58,562 nt of DNA from an uncultured Clostridia bacterium (lineage in GTDB: Bacteria; Bacillota; Clostridia; TANB77; CAG-508). The stretch lies in NCBI GenBank assembly GCA_934120315.1, contig CAKOTX010000008.1, forward strand, positions 1-58,562. The letters are read 5' to 3'. Below are positions 15,405 through 25,346 of this stretch, in pieces (the first letter of the stretch is position 1; each line of letters starts with the position of its first letter). Below the pieces are notes generated by a model that was not told where the DNA came from, did no database searches, and was given only the letters and a program-made list of their open reading frames with translations. Both the position numbers and the translations under genes were made by a program.

Positions 15405-18399
15405 GATAAAATTATATGATGTAGCAAAAGAATTAAACTTAACCAGTAAAGAAGTGTTAGAAATAGCAAAAAAATTGAATATAGATGCTAAAAGTCATTT
15501 AAGTTCAATAGACGAGGCAGATGCCAATAAAATAAAAGAAAGTGTGAAAAATTTGACTGCAAAAAAGCCAGAAAAGAAAATGAATCAAGAAAAAACAAAA
15601 AAAGAAGAGAAAAATGATTCACCAGTTATTATAAGAAGAGAAGTTATTATAAATGATGAAGCAAATGTTCAAAAAGAACAAGTAAAAAAAGAAGAAAAGA
15701 AAAATAATCATGTAGGATTTGTAGAAAGAAAACAAAACAAAGATTACAATATTGTTTATAGAAATAAACCATTAAAACCAATGACTGTTGATGAATTATT
15801 TGGAATAAAAAAAGAGCCTAAAAAAGAAGAGAAAAAAGAAGAAAAGGTAGAAATAAAAGAAAATAAAATGGATGTTGAAATTAAGAAAGAGGAAGTTGTG
15901 CAAAATAAAGTTGAAGTAAAACCAGAAATAAAGCAAGAAGCTAAAACAGAAAACAAAGTTGAAGTGAAAACTGTAAGCAAGCCAGAAGTAAAAGCAGAAT
16001 ATAAACCAGAAAATAGATTTAATCAAAATAGAAATAACAATATGCAAAATAATGGCAACAGAAATAATAACTTCCAAAATAAAAATAAATTTAATAATGA
16101 TAGAAATCAATATGGAAACCAACGTAATAACAATGGAAATCGTAACTTTGATAGAAATAATCAAAATTCTCAAAATAGAGACAACAGGGATAATAGAGGA
16201 AATCAAAGATTTGATAGAAATAAACAAGGTGGAAATAATGGTAGATTTGATAATCGTAATAGACAAGGGGGAAATCAAAGATTTGGTGGAAACAGACCAT
16301 TAGATGAAAGAGGAATAGAGAAAAATATTAAAGACATAATGGCTGTTGAAAATATCGAAAAAGAACCTGCAAGAGAATATAACAAAGCAATAGATAAACA
16401 AAAACAAAATAATAAATTTGATGATAATAGATCTAAAAAATCAAATAAATCAAGAAGAAATAGTCAAACAGGCGAAATAAATGAACATAAATTAAAAGGA
16501 TTAAAAAGAACAGATAGTTTATCAAATATGTTTGAAGACCAAGATGGAGGAATGTTAGATTATTATGATTTAACAACACAAAGAGGCAAAAAAGGAAAGA
16601 AAAAAGTAGCAAAAGATGATGAAAATCGTAATAAACAAAAAATCTTCAAACTAGAAGAAATAACAATTCCAGAAACAATAACTGTAAAAGACTTAGCTGC
16701 TGAATTGAAAAAAACAACAGCTGAGGTTATCAAAAAATTACTTGGATATGGAGTAATGGCAACAATTAATAATGAAATCGACTTTGATACAGCATCATTA
16801 ATAGCAGATGAATTCGGAGTAAAAGTAAACAAAAAGGAAACAATAACAGAGGAAGATATCTTATTTGATGATTCTGAAGATAAAGAAGAAGATTTAGTAA
16901 CACGTCCACCAGTAGTTGTAGTAATGGGACACGTAGACCATGGAAAAACATCATTATTGGATGCTGTAAAGAAAACAAATGTTATTGAAGGTGAAGCTGG
17001 AGGAATTACACAACATATAGGTGCTTATAAAGTAAAAATTAATGATAGAGAAATAACATTCTTAGACACACCAGGACACGAAGCATTTACAGCAATGAGA
17101 GCCAGAGGTGCTCAAATCACTGATATTGCAATATTAGTAGTTGCTGCTAATGATGGTGTAATGCCTCAAACTGTAGAAGCTATCAACCATGCAAAATCAG
17201 CTGGAATTCCAATTATAGTTGCAATTAATAAAATTGATTTACCAGATGCAAATATAGATAAAGTAAAACAAGAATTAATGGCATATGAATTAGTTCCAGA
17301 AGAATGGGGTGGAGATACTATATTTGTACCAATTTCAGCAAAGAAACATTTAAATATAGACCAATTGCTAGAAATGGTATTATTAGAAGCAGATGTATTA
17401 GAATTAAAAGCAAATCCAAATAAACAAGCTAAAGGTGTTGTAATAGAAGCAAGACTTGATAAAAATAAAGGTGCAATAGCATCAATGCTTGTACAAAGAG
17501 GAACACTTGATGTTGGAGATACAATAGTTGTAGGTTCATCAATCGGTAGAATAAGAAGTATGACAGATGAAAAAGGTAAAAAAGTAAAAAAAGCCGGACC
17601 ATCTACACCAGTTGAAATAATGGGATTAACAGAAGTACCACAAGCAGGGGATACATTCTATGAAGTAAAAGATGAAAAAACAGCTAAACACCTAATAGAA
17701 AAGAGAAAACGTCAAGAAAGAGAAAAAACAATAAATGCAATGGGCAAAGTAACATTAGACAATTTATTCAGTCAAATGGAAGCTGGAGACTTAAAAGTTC
17801 TAAACTTAATTGTAAAAGCAGATGTTCAAGGTTCTGTTGAAGCAATTAAACAATCAATGGAGAAATTGTCAAATGAAGAAGTAAAAGTAAAAGTAATACA
17901 TGCAGCAGCAGGAGCAGTTACAGAATCAGATGTAACACTTGCAAAAGTTTCAAATGCAATTATTATAGCATTTAATGTTAGACCAATGCCAACAGCAAAA
18001 GATATGGCAGAAAAAGAAGAAGTTGAAATTAAACAATATTCAGTAATATATCAAGCAATTGATGATGTTCAAGCTGCAATGAAAGGAATGTTAGCACCAA
18101 AATATCAAGAAAAAGTTATCGGAAATGCTGAAATTAGACAAACATTTAAGATTTCAAATGTTGGTACGATTGGTGGAGCATATGTACTTGATGGTAAACT
18201 TGAAAGAAATGCAGGAGTAAGAGTATTACGTGACAATGTAGTTATACATGATGGTAAACTTGCATCATTAAAGAGATTCAAAGATGATGCTAAAGAAGTT
18301 TCAAAAGGATTTGAATGTGGTATCCAAATCGAAAAATTCAATGATATTAAAGAGGGAGATATCCTAGAAGCATATATCTTAGAAGAAATAAAAAGATAA
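15397..18399 (+). CDS. infB: Translation initiation factor IF-2
   Basis: GTPase that brings fMet-tRNA to the 30S subunit. About 1000 aa. I place the start at TTG 15397, eight bases after GGGGG, giving the family-like opening M-GKIKLYDVAKELN. After the N-terminal helical domain comes a long low-complexity region (codons at about 16010-16310) of Asn, Arg, Gly and Gln. A second IF2-N domain follows (ITVKDLAAELKKTTAEVIKKLL). The G domain has GHVDHGKTSLLDAV, DTPGHEAFTAMRARG and NKIDL. Domains II-IV are complete to the C-terminus. It overlaps rnpM by eight bases, so translation is probably coupled. Confidence 0.97.
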   Translation: MGKIKLYDVAKELNLTSKEVLEIAKKLNIDAKSHLSSIDEADANKIKESVKNLTAKKPEKKMNQEKTKKEEKNDSPVIIRREVIINDEANVQKEQVKKEEKKNNHVGFVERKQNKDYNIVYRNKPLKPMTVDELFGIKKEPKKEEKKEEKVEIKENKMDVEIKKEEVVQNKVEVKPEIKQEAKTENKVEVKTVSKPEVKAEYKPENRFNQNRNNNMQNNGNRNNNFQNKNKFNNDRNQYGNQRNNNGNRNFDRNNQNSQNRDNRDNRGNQRFDRNKQGGNNGRFDNRNRQGGNQRFGGNRPLDERGIEKNIKDIMAVENIEKEPAREYNKAIDKQKQNNKFDDNRSKKSNKSRRNSQTGEINEHKLKGLKRTDSLSNMFEDQDGGMLDYYDLTTQRGKKGKKKVAKDDENRNKQKIFKLEEITIPETITVKDLAAELKKTTAEVIKKLLGYGVMATINNEIDFDTASLIADEFGVKVNKKETITEEDILFDDSEDKEEDLVTRPPVVVVMGHVDHGKTSLLDAVKKTNVIEGEAGGITQHIGAYKVKINDREITFLDTPGHEAFTAMRARGAQITDIAILVVAANDGVMPQTVEAINHAKSAGIPIIVAINKIDLPDANIDKVKQELMAYELVPEEWGGDTIFVPISAKKHLNIDQLLEMVLLEADVLELKANPNKQAKGVVIEARLDKNKGAIASMLVQRGTLDVGDTIVVGSSIGRIRSMTDEKGKKVKKAGPSTPVEIMGLTEVPQAGDTFYEVKDEKTAKHLIEKRKRQEREKTINAMGKVTLDNLFSQMEAGDLKVLNLIVKADVQGSVEAIKQSMEKLSNEEVKVKVIHAAAGAVTESDVTLAKVSNAIIIAFNVRPMPTAKDMAEKEEVEIKQYSVIYQAIDDVQAAMKGMLAPKYQEKVIGNAEIRQTFKISNVGTIGGAYVLDGKLERNAGVRVLRDNVVIHDGKLASLKRFKDDAKEVSKGFECGIQIEKFNDIKEGDILEAYILEEIKR

Positions 18400-18409
18400 G
18401 GAGGAAAAA

Positions 18410-18769
18410 ATGCCAAAGAATAATAATCGTCAAGGAAGAATTGATGAAGAATATAGAAAAGAATTAAGTCAAATTATAAGTTTTGAACTTAAAGAACCAA
18501 GTGTTACTGGAATGGTTAGTGTAACTAGAGTAAAAGTAACACCAGATTTAAAATATGCAAAAGTTTCTGTTAGTATTCTAAATTCTAAAAATGTTCAAGA
18601 GACTTTAGCAGGTTTAAAAAAATCTTCTGGATACTTACGTTCAGAACTTGCTAAAAGAATAAATTTAAGAAATACACCAGAATTGGTATTTGAATTAGAT
18701 GAATCATTAGAATATGGAGCTAGAATAGATAGTATATTAAATGAAATAAAGAATAAGGAGAATAAATAA
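18410..18769 (+). CDS. rbfA: Ribosome-binding factor A
   Basis: Late 30S assembly factor acting on the 5' end of 16S rRNA. 119 aa, normal length, with the KH-like fold motifs VTRVKVTPDLKYAKVSVSIL and SSGYLRSELAKRINLRNTPELVFELDESLEYG divided by the usual spacer. AGGAGG lies six bases before the ATG, ten bases after infB. Part of the same operon. Confidence 0.96.
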   Translation: MPKNNNRQGRIDEEYRKELSQIISFELKEPSVTGMVSVTRVKVTPDLKYAKVSVSILNSKNVQETLAGLKKSSGYLRSELAKRINLRNTPELVFELDESLEYGARIDSILNEIKNKENK

Positions 18770-18773
18770 ACAC

Positions 18774-19733
18774 ATGACATTAGATAATATATTAGAAGAA
18801 ATAAAAAAAGCACAAACGATTGTAATTTTAACACATGAGTCACCTGATGGAGATGCTGTAGCTAGCTCTCTTTCAGTGATGCATGCTATAAAAGAACTTG
18901 GAAAAGAGGCAGATGTAATTATTCCAGAATATTCAAAAGATTTTAAATTTTTACCAGGTTCTGAAAAAATATTACAAATTGGAAAAACAAATAATTATGA
19001 TTTAGCAATATCTGTAGATTGTACAGATTTAAAGAGATTGGCTGCTGGAAAAGAATTTTTTGCGACAGCCAAAAGAACAATTGAAATTGATCATCATTCA
19101 GTAAATTCAATGTTTGCGGATTTGAATTATGTAGATCCAGTAGCACCAGCATGTTGTCAAGTATTATTTGCAATGTTTGAGTATTATGGAGTAAAAATAA
19201 CTAAGGAATTAGCAACATGTATATTAACAGGAATAATAACAGATACAGGAGGATTCCAATGGGGTGGTGTAACACCAGAAACATTTGAATTTGCTGCAGA
19301 GTTAGTAAGAAATGGTGCAAAACTAAAAGAAATATGCAGAATTGCATTAAGAAAGAAAAGCAAGGTACATTGCGAACTTGAAAAATTAATTTATGATAGA
19401 ATGGAATTTTTCGAAGATGGCAAAATAGCAATGGCATATTTAACACTAGAAGATTACAATAATTTAAATGCAGAAATTGGTGATGATGAAGGATTAGTAG
19501 AAATGTTAAGAGATATAGAAGGAGTTGAAGTAGCCATTCTTTTAAAAGAAAAAGAAGGTGCAAATGGATTTAAAGGCTCATTCCGTTCTCATGAAACTAT
19601 TAATGTTTCTGATATATGTATGCTATTAGGTGGCGGAGGCCATCCAGGAGCAGCAGGATGCTTTGTTAGTGGAACATTAGACCAAGTTAAAAATAAAGTT
19701 TTAGATGTAACAATACATGGATTAAAAAAATAA
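18774..19733 (+). CDS. nrnA: Bifunctional oligoribonuclease / pAp phosphatase (DHH-DHHA1 family, NrnA-like)
   Basis: Degrades nano-RNA (2-5 nt) and dephosphorylates pAp. 319 aa. The DHH domain has HESPDGDAVASSLS, the VDCTDL motif, IDHHSVNSMFADLNYVDP and CILTGIITDTGGFQW. The DHHA1 domain ends with LGGGGHPGAAGCFV. These carry the metal-binding Asp and His residues. AAGGAG lies twelve bases upstream of the ATG, close behind rbfA. The order rbfA-nrnA-truB is standard in Clostridia. Confidence 0.93.
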   Translation: MTLDNILEEIKKAQTIVILTHESPDGDAVASSLSVMHAIKELGKEADVIIPEYSKDFKFLPGSEKILQIGKTNNYDLAISVDCTDLKRLAAGKEFFATAKRTIEIDHHSVNSMFADLNYVDPVAPACCQVLFAMFEYYGVKITKELATCILTGIITDTGGFQWGGVTPETFEFAAELVRNGAKLKEICRIALRKKSKVHCELEKLIYDRMEFFEDGKIAMAYLTLEDYNNLNAEIGDDEGLVEMLRDIEGVEVAILLKEKEGANGFKGSFRSHETINVSDICMLLGGGGHPGAAGCFVSGTLDQVKNKVLDVTIHGLKK

Positions 19734-19743
19734 GGAAACAAAT

Positions 19744-20598
19744 ATGGATGGAATAATAATTATTAATAAACCTAAAAATTATACATCACATGATATTGTG
19801 AGAAAAGCTAAAAAGCTTTTAAACGAAAAAGTGGGACATACTGGAACATTAGATCCTAATGCAACAGGAGTGTTACCATTACTTATAGGAAAGGGAACAT
19901 TACTTTCAAAATATTTAATAGAACATGATAAAATCTATGAAGCTGTTTTAAAATTAGGAGAAAAAACAGATACCGCAGATGGAGAAGGAAAAGTATTAGA
20001 AAGTCAAAATGTTGAACAATCAATTTTAAAAAAAGAAAATATAGAAAAAATTTTTAATAATTTAGAAGGAAAACAAGAACAAATTCCTCCTATGTACTCA
20101 GCAATAAAACTTAATGGGAAAAAACTTTATGAATATGCTAGAAAAGGCATAGAAGTAGAAGTTAAGCCTAGAACTATTGAAATATATAAATTAGAATTAA
20201 TAAAAATTGAAAATATGGAAATTACATTTATGGTAAGTTGTTCAAAAGGTACATATATAAGAACTCTTTGTGAAAAAATAGCAGAAGAACTTGGAACAAT
20301 TGGATACATGAAAGACCTTAAAAGAATTCAAGTTGGAGAGTTTAATATAAAAGATTCAATAACAATTGAAGAATTAGAAAATCAAGAAATAGTATCAAAT
20401 AAATTTATAACAATAGAAAAATATTTTAATGATTATGAAAAGATTGTGCTAAATGAAAGAAAGTTACAATTATTCTTGAATGGAGTACAATTAACATATG
20501 AATTAAAAGATGGAATTTATAAGATATATAAAGAAAATGAATTTGTAGGAATTGGAACAGTAAAAAACAAATTATTAAAAAGAGATATAATTTTATAG
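19744..20598 (+). CDS. truB: tRNA pseudouridine(55) synthase
   Basis: Makes pseudouridine 55 in the T loop of tRNAs. 284 aa. Family motifs: INKPKNYTSHDIV, then GHTGTLDPNATGVLPLLIG with the catalytic Asp (about residue 39), then the GTYIRTLCEKIAEELG segment. The C-terminal part after residue 230 is a short PUA-like stretch. Starts ten bases after nrnA. Likely the last gene of the rimP operon; metG starts 16 bases later, so it may be included. Confidence 0.96.
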   Translation: MDGIIIINKPKNYTSHDIVRKAKKLLNEKVGHTGTLDPNATGVLPLLIGKGTLLSKYLIEHDKIYEAVLKLGEKTDTADGEGKVLESQNVEQSILKKENIEKIFNNLEGKQEQIPPMYSAIKLNGKKLYEYARKGIEVEVKPRTIEIYKLELIKIENMEITFMVSCSKGTYIRTLCEKIAEELGTIGYMKDLKRIQVGEFNIKDSITIEELENQEIVSNKFITIEKYFNDYEKIVLNERKLQLFLNGVQLTYELKDGIYKIYKENEFVGIGTVKNKLLKRDIIL

Positions 20599-20614
20599 TA
20601 AGGAGGATGAAAAC

Positions 20615-22171
20615 ATGGAAAAATTTTATATAACAACACCAATATATTATCCAAGTGGAAAATTTCATATTGGGACTTCATATACAGAAGTATTAGCAGA
20701 TACAATAAAAAGATATAAACAGCTAAGAGGGTATGATGTTTTCATGCTAACAGGTACAGATGAACATGGTCAAAAGATTCAGACTGTTGCAGAAAAAGCA
20801 GGAAAAACTCCACAAGAGCATGTAGATGAAATGGCACAAATGGCTAAGGATTTGTGGGCAAAAATGCATATAAAATATGACTATTTTATAAGAACAACAG
20901 ATGAAAACCATGAAAAGGCTGTACAAAAAATATTTGAATATTTTCTTGAAAAAGGAGATATTTATAAAGGCGAATATGAAGGATGGTATTGTATGCCATG
21001 TGAGACATATTTTACAAAAACACAATTAGTAGATGGAAAATGTCCTGATTGTGGAAGAGAAGTAAAATTATTAAAAGAAGAAGCATATTTCTTTAATATG
21101 AAAAAATATGCTGATAGACTTTTAAAATTTTATGAAGACAATCCAGACTTTGTTGAACCAGCATATAGAAAAACAGAAATGATAAATAATTTTATAAAAC
21201 CAGGATTAGAAGATTTATGTGTAACAAGAACATCTTTTGACTGGGGAATAAAAGTTCCAAATGATCCAAAACATGTAATTTATGTGTGGTTAGACGCATT
21301 AACAAATTATTTAACAGCACTTGGTTATATGCAAGAAGATGATACATTATTTAAAAAATATTGGCCAGCAGATGTACAAGTTGTTGGAAAAGATATTGCA
21401 AGATTTCACTTAATATATTGGCCAATATTCTTAATGGCATTAGATTTACCAATTCCAAAGAAATTCATAGTTCATAACTGGATTATGATGAAAGATGGAA
21501 AAATGTCAAAATCAAAAGGAAATACAGTATATCCAGAAAAATTAATAGATAGATATGGTTTAGATGCAACAAGATATTATTTGTTAAGAGTAATGCCAGC
21601 TTCACAAGACGGTGTATATACTCCAGAAGACTTTGTTGAAAGATATAACTCAGATTTATGTAATGATTTAGGAAATTTAGTAAACAGAACAGTATCAATG
21701 GTAAACAAATATTTTGAAGGTGTTGTGCCAGAATATAATGGAACTCCAAACGAGGTAGATAAAGAATTTGAAGCATTTACAGAAGAACAAATAAAAAAGG
21801 TTGAAGATTATATGGAAAACTATCAACTATTAAATGCATTACAAGAAATATGGGCAGTAATTTCAAGAACAAATAAATATATAGATGAAACTCGTCCATG
21901 GGAACTAGATAAAAATGGAGAAACAGAAAAATTAAAATCAAGTATGTATCATTTAATAGAAAATATCAGAAAAATAGGAATTGTTTTATTACCATTTATG
22001 GAAGAAACAGCACAAAATCTATTACATCAAATTGGTGTTAAAGAAGAACTTCAAACTTGGGAAAGTTTATATAAGTATGATTCATTAAAAGACACTAAAG
22101 TAATAGAAAAAGGTGAACCATTATTCATGAGAAAAAAATTAGAAGAAGAGTTGGAATATTTAAAAAATTAG
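20615..22171 (+). CDS. metG: Methionyl-tRNA synthetase
   Basis: Charges tRNA-Met. 518 aa. HIGH-type motif FHIGTSYTEVLAD, FMLTGTDEHGQKIQ, a zinc knuckle of the C-x2-C...C-x2-C type (MPCETY, CPDCGRE), WLDALTNYLTALG and KMSKSKGN (about residue 298). The anticodon-binding helical domain ends with the protein, so the C-terminal tRNA-binding extension found in B. subtilis MetG (about 650 aa) is missing here. AAGGAGG lies eight bases before the ATG. Confidence 0.97.
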   Translation: MEKFYITTPIYYPSGKFHIGTSYTEVLADTIKRYKQLRGYDVFMLTGTDEHGQKIQTVAEKAGKTPQEHVDEMAQMAKDLWAKMHIKYDYFIRTTDENHEKAVQKIFEYFLEKGDIYKGEYEGWYCMPCETYFTKTQLVDGKCPDCGREVKLLKEEAYFFNMKKYADRLLKFYEDNPDFVEPAYRKTEMINNFIKPGLEDLCVTRTSFDWGIKVPNDPKHVIYVWLDALTNYLTALGYMQEDDTLFKKYWPADVQVVGKDIARFHLIYWPIFLMALDLPIPKKFIVHNWIMMKDGKMSKSKGNTVYPEKLIDRYGLDATRYYLLRVMPASQDGVYTPEDFVERYNSDLCNDLGNLVNRTVSMVNKYFEGVVPEYNGTPNEVDKEFEAFTEEQIKKVEDYMENYQLLNALQEIWAVISRTNKYIDETRPWELDKNGETEKLKSSMYHLIENIRKIGIVLLPFMEETAQNLLHQIGVKEELQTWESLYKYDSLKDTKVIEKGEPLFMRKKLEEELEYLKN

Positions 22172-22209
22172 AGATAATGAATTTTTAATTTCGGATAAAA
22201 GGTGGAAAA

Positions 22210-23097
22210 ATGGATTTGATATCTATAGAAAGAAAATATAAAAATAAAAGAAATATAATAATTGCTATATTTTTAATCGTAGTAATAATTATAGTAGGAT
22301 TAGTAATAAAAGAAAATTATAGAAAATCAGAATTTAATAATCACTATTTAGCATATAAAGAACAAGCTGAGCAAGCACAAAAAAAGCAAGCAGAGTTGGA
22401 AGAACTTGAGAAAGAAAAAATTAAAGAAATGTTACCACAATTAACAGATGAAGGAAGAGCTAATTTGGCTAACATATATCATTCAGAAACAAAAAGAGTA
22501 TTTTTAACATTTGATGATGGACCATCAAAAACAGTAACGCCTCAAGTTCTTGATACGCTAAAAAGTGAGAAAATTAAAGCCACATTCTTTTTATTAGGAA
22601 GCAGAGTAGAATTAGAGCCAGATATAGTAAAAAGAGAATATGAAGAGGGGCATTATTTAGCAAGCCATGGATATTCTCACGTATATTCACAAATATACGC
22701 CTCTCCACAAAGTGTATTAGATGAATACAATAAATGTATATCAGCAATCAGAAATGCAATTGGACAACCAGAATATAATCCACATTTATTTAGATATCCA
22801 GGAGGATATTGGGGAGGAAAATATGCTAGTGTAAAAAAAGAGGCATTACAATTATTAGAACAAAACGATATATTGCATATAGATTGGAATGCATTAACAT
22901 CTGATGCAGCAGGAGCCAAAACAACTGAAGAATTTATCTCAGAATTAGATAAAACAGTACCAAAACATAACAGTGTAGTAGTATTGATGCATGATGCAGG
23001 AAACAAAACTGCAACAGCCAATGCTTTACCTACAATAATCAAATATTTTAGAGACCAAGGATTTGAATTTGAGAATTTTTATAGTATTATAAAATAA
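22210..23097 (+). CDS. Membrane-anchored polysaccharide deacetylase (NodB family)
   Basis: Probably removes N-acetyl groups from peptidoglycan or another cell-wall glycan. 295 aa. An N-terminal membrane anchor (IIIAIFLIVVIIIVGLVI, about 16-33) is followed by a coiled-coil linker rich in Gln, Lys and Glu, then the NodB domain: LTFDDGPSKTVTPQVLDTL (catalytic and metal Asp at 102-103), ATFFLLGSRVE, ASHGYSHVYS (metal His at 153 and 157), LFRYPGGYW and VLMHDAG. Ribosome binding site AAAGGTGG. It sits between metG and tig, with about 80 bases and a promoter before tig. The exact substrate cannot be told. Confidence 0.9.
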   Translation: MDLISIERKYKNKRNIIIAIFLIVVIIIVGLVIKENYRKSEFNNHYLAYKEQAEQAQKKQAELEELEKEKIKEMLPQLTDEGRANLANIYHSETKRVFLTFDDGPSKTVTPQVLDTLKSEKIKATFFLLGSRVELEPDIVKREYEEGHYLASHGYSHVYSQIYASPQSVLDEYNKCISAIRNAIGQPEYNPHLFRYPGGYWGGKYASVKKEALQLLEQNDILHIDWNALTSDAAGAKTTEEFISELDKTVPKHNSVVVLMHDAGNKTATANALPTIIKYFRDQGFEFENFYSIIK

Positions 23098-23112
23098 ATT
23101 AAATTAAAACTA

Positions 23113-23140
23113 TTGCAAAATGGTAAAAATATGATATAAT
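23113..23140 (+). promoter_or_regulatory. tig promoter
   Basis: TTGCAA (23113-23118), 16 nt, TATAAT (23135-23140). The spacer has the AAATGGTAAAAAT string seen in other promoters here. Confidence 0.65.
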
Positions 23141-23177
23141 GTAAAGGCTAAAAGCAAGACAAGAAAGGAAGATTATA

Positions 23178-24578
23178 ATGAATTGTAAAGTAGAAAAAAC
23201 AGAAAAGGCAAATGAAGTAAAATTAGAAATCACAATAGAAGCAGAGAAATTTGATAATGCAATGAAAAAAGTATATTTCCAAAATGCTAAATACTTCAAC
23301 ATACCAGGTTTCAGAAAAGGAAAAGCACCAATGAATATAGTAGAAAAATATTATGGAGCACAAATCTTTTATGAAGATGCATTCAACGAAGTAGCAACAG
23401 AAGCATATGATGAAGCATTAGAAGCAAATAAAATAGATGCTGTAAGCAGACCAGTTGTAGATATTAAACAAATGGAAAAAGGAAAAGATGTTATATTTAC
23501 AGCAGTTGTACAAACAAAACCAGAAGTTGAATTAGGAAAATATAAAGGAATAGAAATACCAAAAGTAGAATATAAAGTAGAAGAAAAAGACATCGAACAT
23601 GAATTAGGACATATGCAAGAACACAATTCAAGATTAATAACTGTTGATGATAGAGCATTAGAAAATGGTGATATCGCAACAATAGATTTTGAAGGATTTG
23701 TTGATGGTGTAGCATTTGATGGTGGAAAAGCAGAAGGACATGAATTAGAAATAGGAAGTGGATCTTTTATTCCAGGATTTGAAGACCAATTAGTTGGAAT
23801 GAAAATTGATGAAGAAAGAGAAATAAAAGTAACATTCCCAAAAGAATATTTCTCTAAAGACTTAGCTGGAAAAGAAGCAATGTTCAAAGTAAAATTACAT
23901 GAAATAAAAAGAAAAGAATTACCAAAATTAGATGACGAATTCGCAAAAGATGTAAGTGAATTTGATACATTAGCAGAATTAAAAGCTAGCATAAAAGAAA
24001 AAATCGAAAAAAATAATGAACAAAGACAAAAATATGAAACAGAAGACTTAGCAATCAAAGCAGTATGCGGAGATGTTAAAGTAGATATTCCATCAGGAAT
24101 GGTAGAATTCGAAGTTGAAAATATGATGAAAGACTTTGAACAAAGATTATCATATCAAGGATTAAACCTAGACCAATACCTAAAAATGATAGGTAAAACA
24201 GAAGAAGAAATGAAAAAAGAATATGAACCACAGGCTATTGAAGCAATAAAATCAAGACTTGTACTAGAAGCTATAATAAAAGCAGAAAAAATCGAAGCAA
24301 GTGAAGACGAAATAAAAGCAAAAATGGAAGAAATGGCTAAAAACTATGGAAAAAAAGTAGAAGAAATTAGTGAGAATGAAAACTTAAAAAGATACTTAAA
24401 AGAAGGAATAGAATCAGAAAAAGCATTAGAATTCATAGTAAGCAATGCAAAATTTACAGCAAAAAAAGCAGAAAAGAAAGCTGAAAAAAAGGAAACAAAA
24501 GCTACAAGTAAAGAAGAAAAAGCTGAAAAGGCTGAAAAAACAGAAAAGAAAAGTACAACAAAAAGTAGCAAAAAATAG
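23178..24578 (+). CDS. tig: Trigger factor (ribosome-associated chaperone and prolyl isomerase)
   Basis: Binds L23 at the ribosome exit and folds nascent chains. 466 aa. The N-terminal domain has the ribosome-binding signature GFRKGKAP (about residue 45). The FKBP-type isomerase domain spans about 155-245 (NGDIATIDFEGFVDGVAFDGG, GSGSFIPGFEDQLVGM without a break in the family pattern). The helical C-terminal domain follows. The end is an unusual tail of about 35 residues rich in Lys, Glu, Ala and Thr, probably disordered. Order tig-clpP-clpX is conserved. Confidence 0.96.
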   Translation: MNCKVEKTEKANEVKLEITIEAEKFDNAMKKVYFQNAKYFNIPGFRKGKAPMNIVEKYYGAQIFYEDAFNEVATEAYDEALEANKIDAVSRPVVDIKQMEKGKDVIFTAVVQTKPEVELGKYKGIEIPKVEYKVEEKDIEHELGHMQEHNSRLITVDDRALENGDIATIDFEGFVDGVAFDGGKAEGHELEIGSGSFIPGFEDQLVGMKIDEEREIKVTFPKEYFSKDLAGKEAMFKVKLHEIKRKELPKLDDEFAKDVSEFDTLAELKASIKEKIEKNNEQRQKYETEDLAIKAVCGDVKVDIPSGMVEFEVENMMKDFEQRLSYQGLNLDQYLKMIGKTEEEMKKEYEPQAIEAIKSRLVLEAIIKAEKIEASEDEIKAKMEEMAKNYGKKVEEISENENLKRYLKEGIESEKALEFIVSNAKFTAKKAEKKAEKKETKATSKEEKAEKAEKTEKKSTTKSSKK

Positions 24579-24585
24579 TTGAAAG

Positions 24586-24630
24586 AAAAGTTAGGGGAGT
24601 TTTGGTCAAAGAAATTTACCTAACTTTTTT
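24586..24630 (+). terminator. tig terminator
   Basis: AAAAGTTAGG (24586-24595) pairs with CCTAACTTTT (24619-24628), followed by T. Confidence 0.75.
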
Positions 24631-24711
24631 GCCTTTTTATAATAAAAATCCAAGTTATTAAGGGAAAAATAGGTTATTAGGCGAATAAATAAAAAATAGG
24701 GAGGAAAAAGT

Positions 24712-25323
24712 ATGTTAGAAAAAGACAGTTTAGTACCATATGTAATTGAGCAAACAAGTAAGGGAGAAAGGTCATATGACATATTCTCAAGATTACTAAA
24801 AGATAGAATAATATTTTTAGGAGAAGATGTGAATCCAACATCAGCAAGTTTAATAATAGCACAATTATTATTCTTAGAATCAGAAGATCCAGATAAAGAA
24901 ATATTTTTATATATAAACTCACCAGGAGGTTCTATCACAGATGGAATGGGAATAGTTGATACAATGAATTATATAAAATGTCCAGTATCAACAATATGTG
25001 TAGGATTAGCTGCAAGTTTTGGAGCAGTATTATTAGCAAATGGAGAAAAAGGAAAAAGATTTGCTACACCAAATTCAGAAATCTTAATACATCAACCATT
25101 AATCGGTGGTCAAGGTGGAGGAATTTCTGGTCAAGCTACAGAAATAAAAATTCATGCAGATCATATGATAAGAACAAGAGAAAAATTAAACAAATTGTTA
25201 AGTGAAAAAACAGGTCAATCAATAGAAACAATAGAAAGAGATACAGAAAGAGACCATTACATGACAGCACAAGAAGCACTTGAATATGGATTGATTGATG
25301 GAATAATGGACAAAAGAATATAG
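24712..25323 (+). CDS. clpP: ATP-dependent Clp protease proteolytic subunit
   Basis: Serine protease that forms a double heptamer and works with ClpX/ClpC ATPases. 203 aa. Catalytic triad: Ser102 in GLAASFGAVLLANG, His127 in EILIHQPLIGGQGG, Asp near 177 in IERDTERDHYM. The start has GGAGG eight bases upstream. It is 23 bases from clpX, so the pair is one unit. Confidence 0.97.
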   Translation: MLEKDSLVPYVIEQTSKGERSYDIFSRLLKDRIIFLGEDVNPTSASLIIAQLLFLESEDPDKEIFLYINSPGGSITDGMGIVDTMNYIKCPVSTICVGLAASFGAVLLANGEKGKRFATPNSEILIHQPLIGGQGGGISGQATEIKIHADHMIRTREKLNKLLSEKTGQSIETIERDTERDHYMTAQEALEYGLIDGIMDKRI

Positions 25324-25346
25324 AATAAGTAAAGGAGAAAGTATAT

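Noticed and set aside
15796..16303. Open frames on both strands within the IF-2 low-complexity region
   Set aside because: They reflect repetitive AAT/AGA codons of the Asn/Arg-rich linker, not separate genes.
23369..24058. 229-codon open frame on the minus strand inside tig
   Set aside because: Antisense shadow of tig; the product is low-complexity, has no ribosome binding site, and tig is certain.
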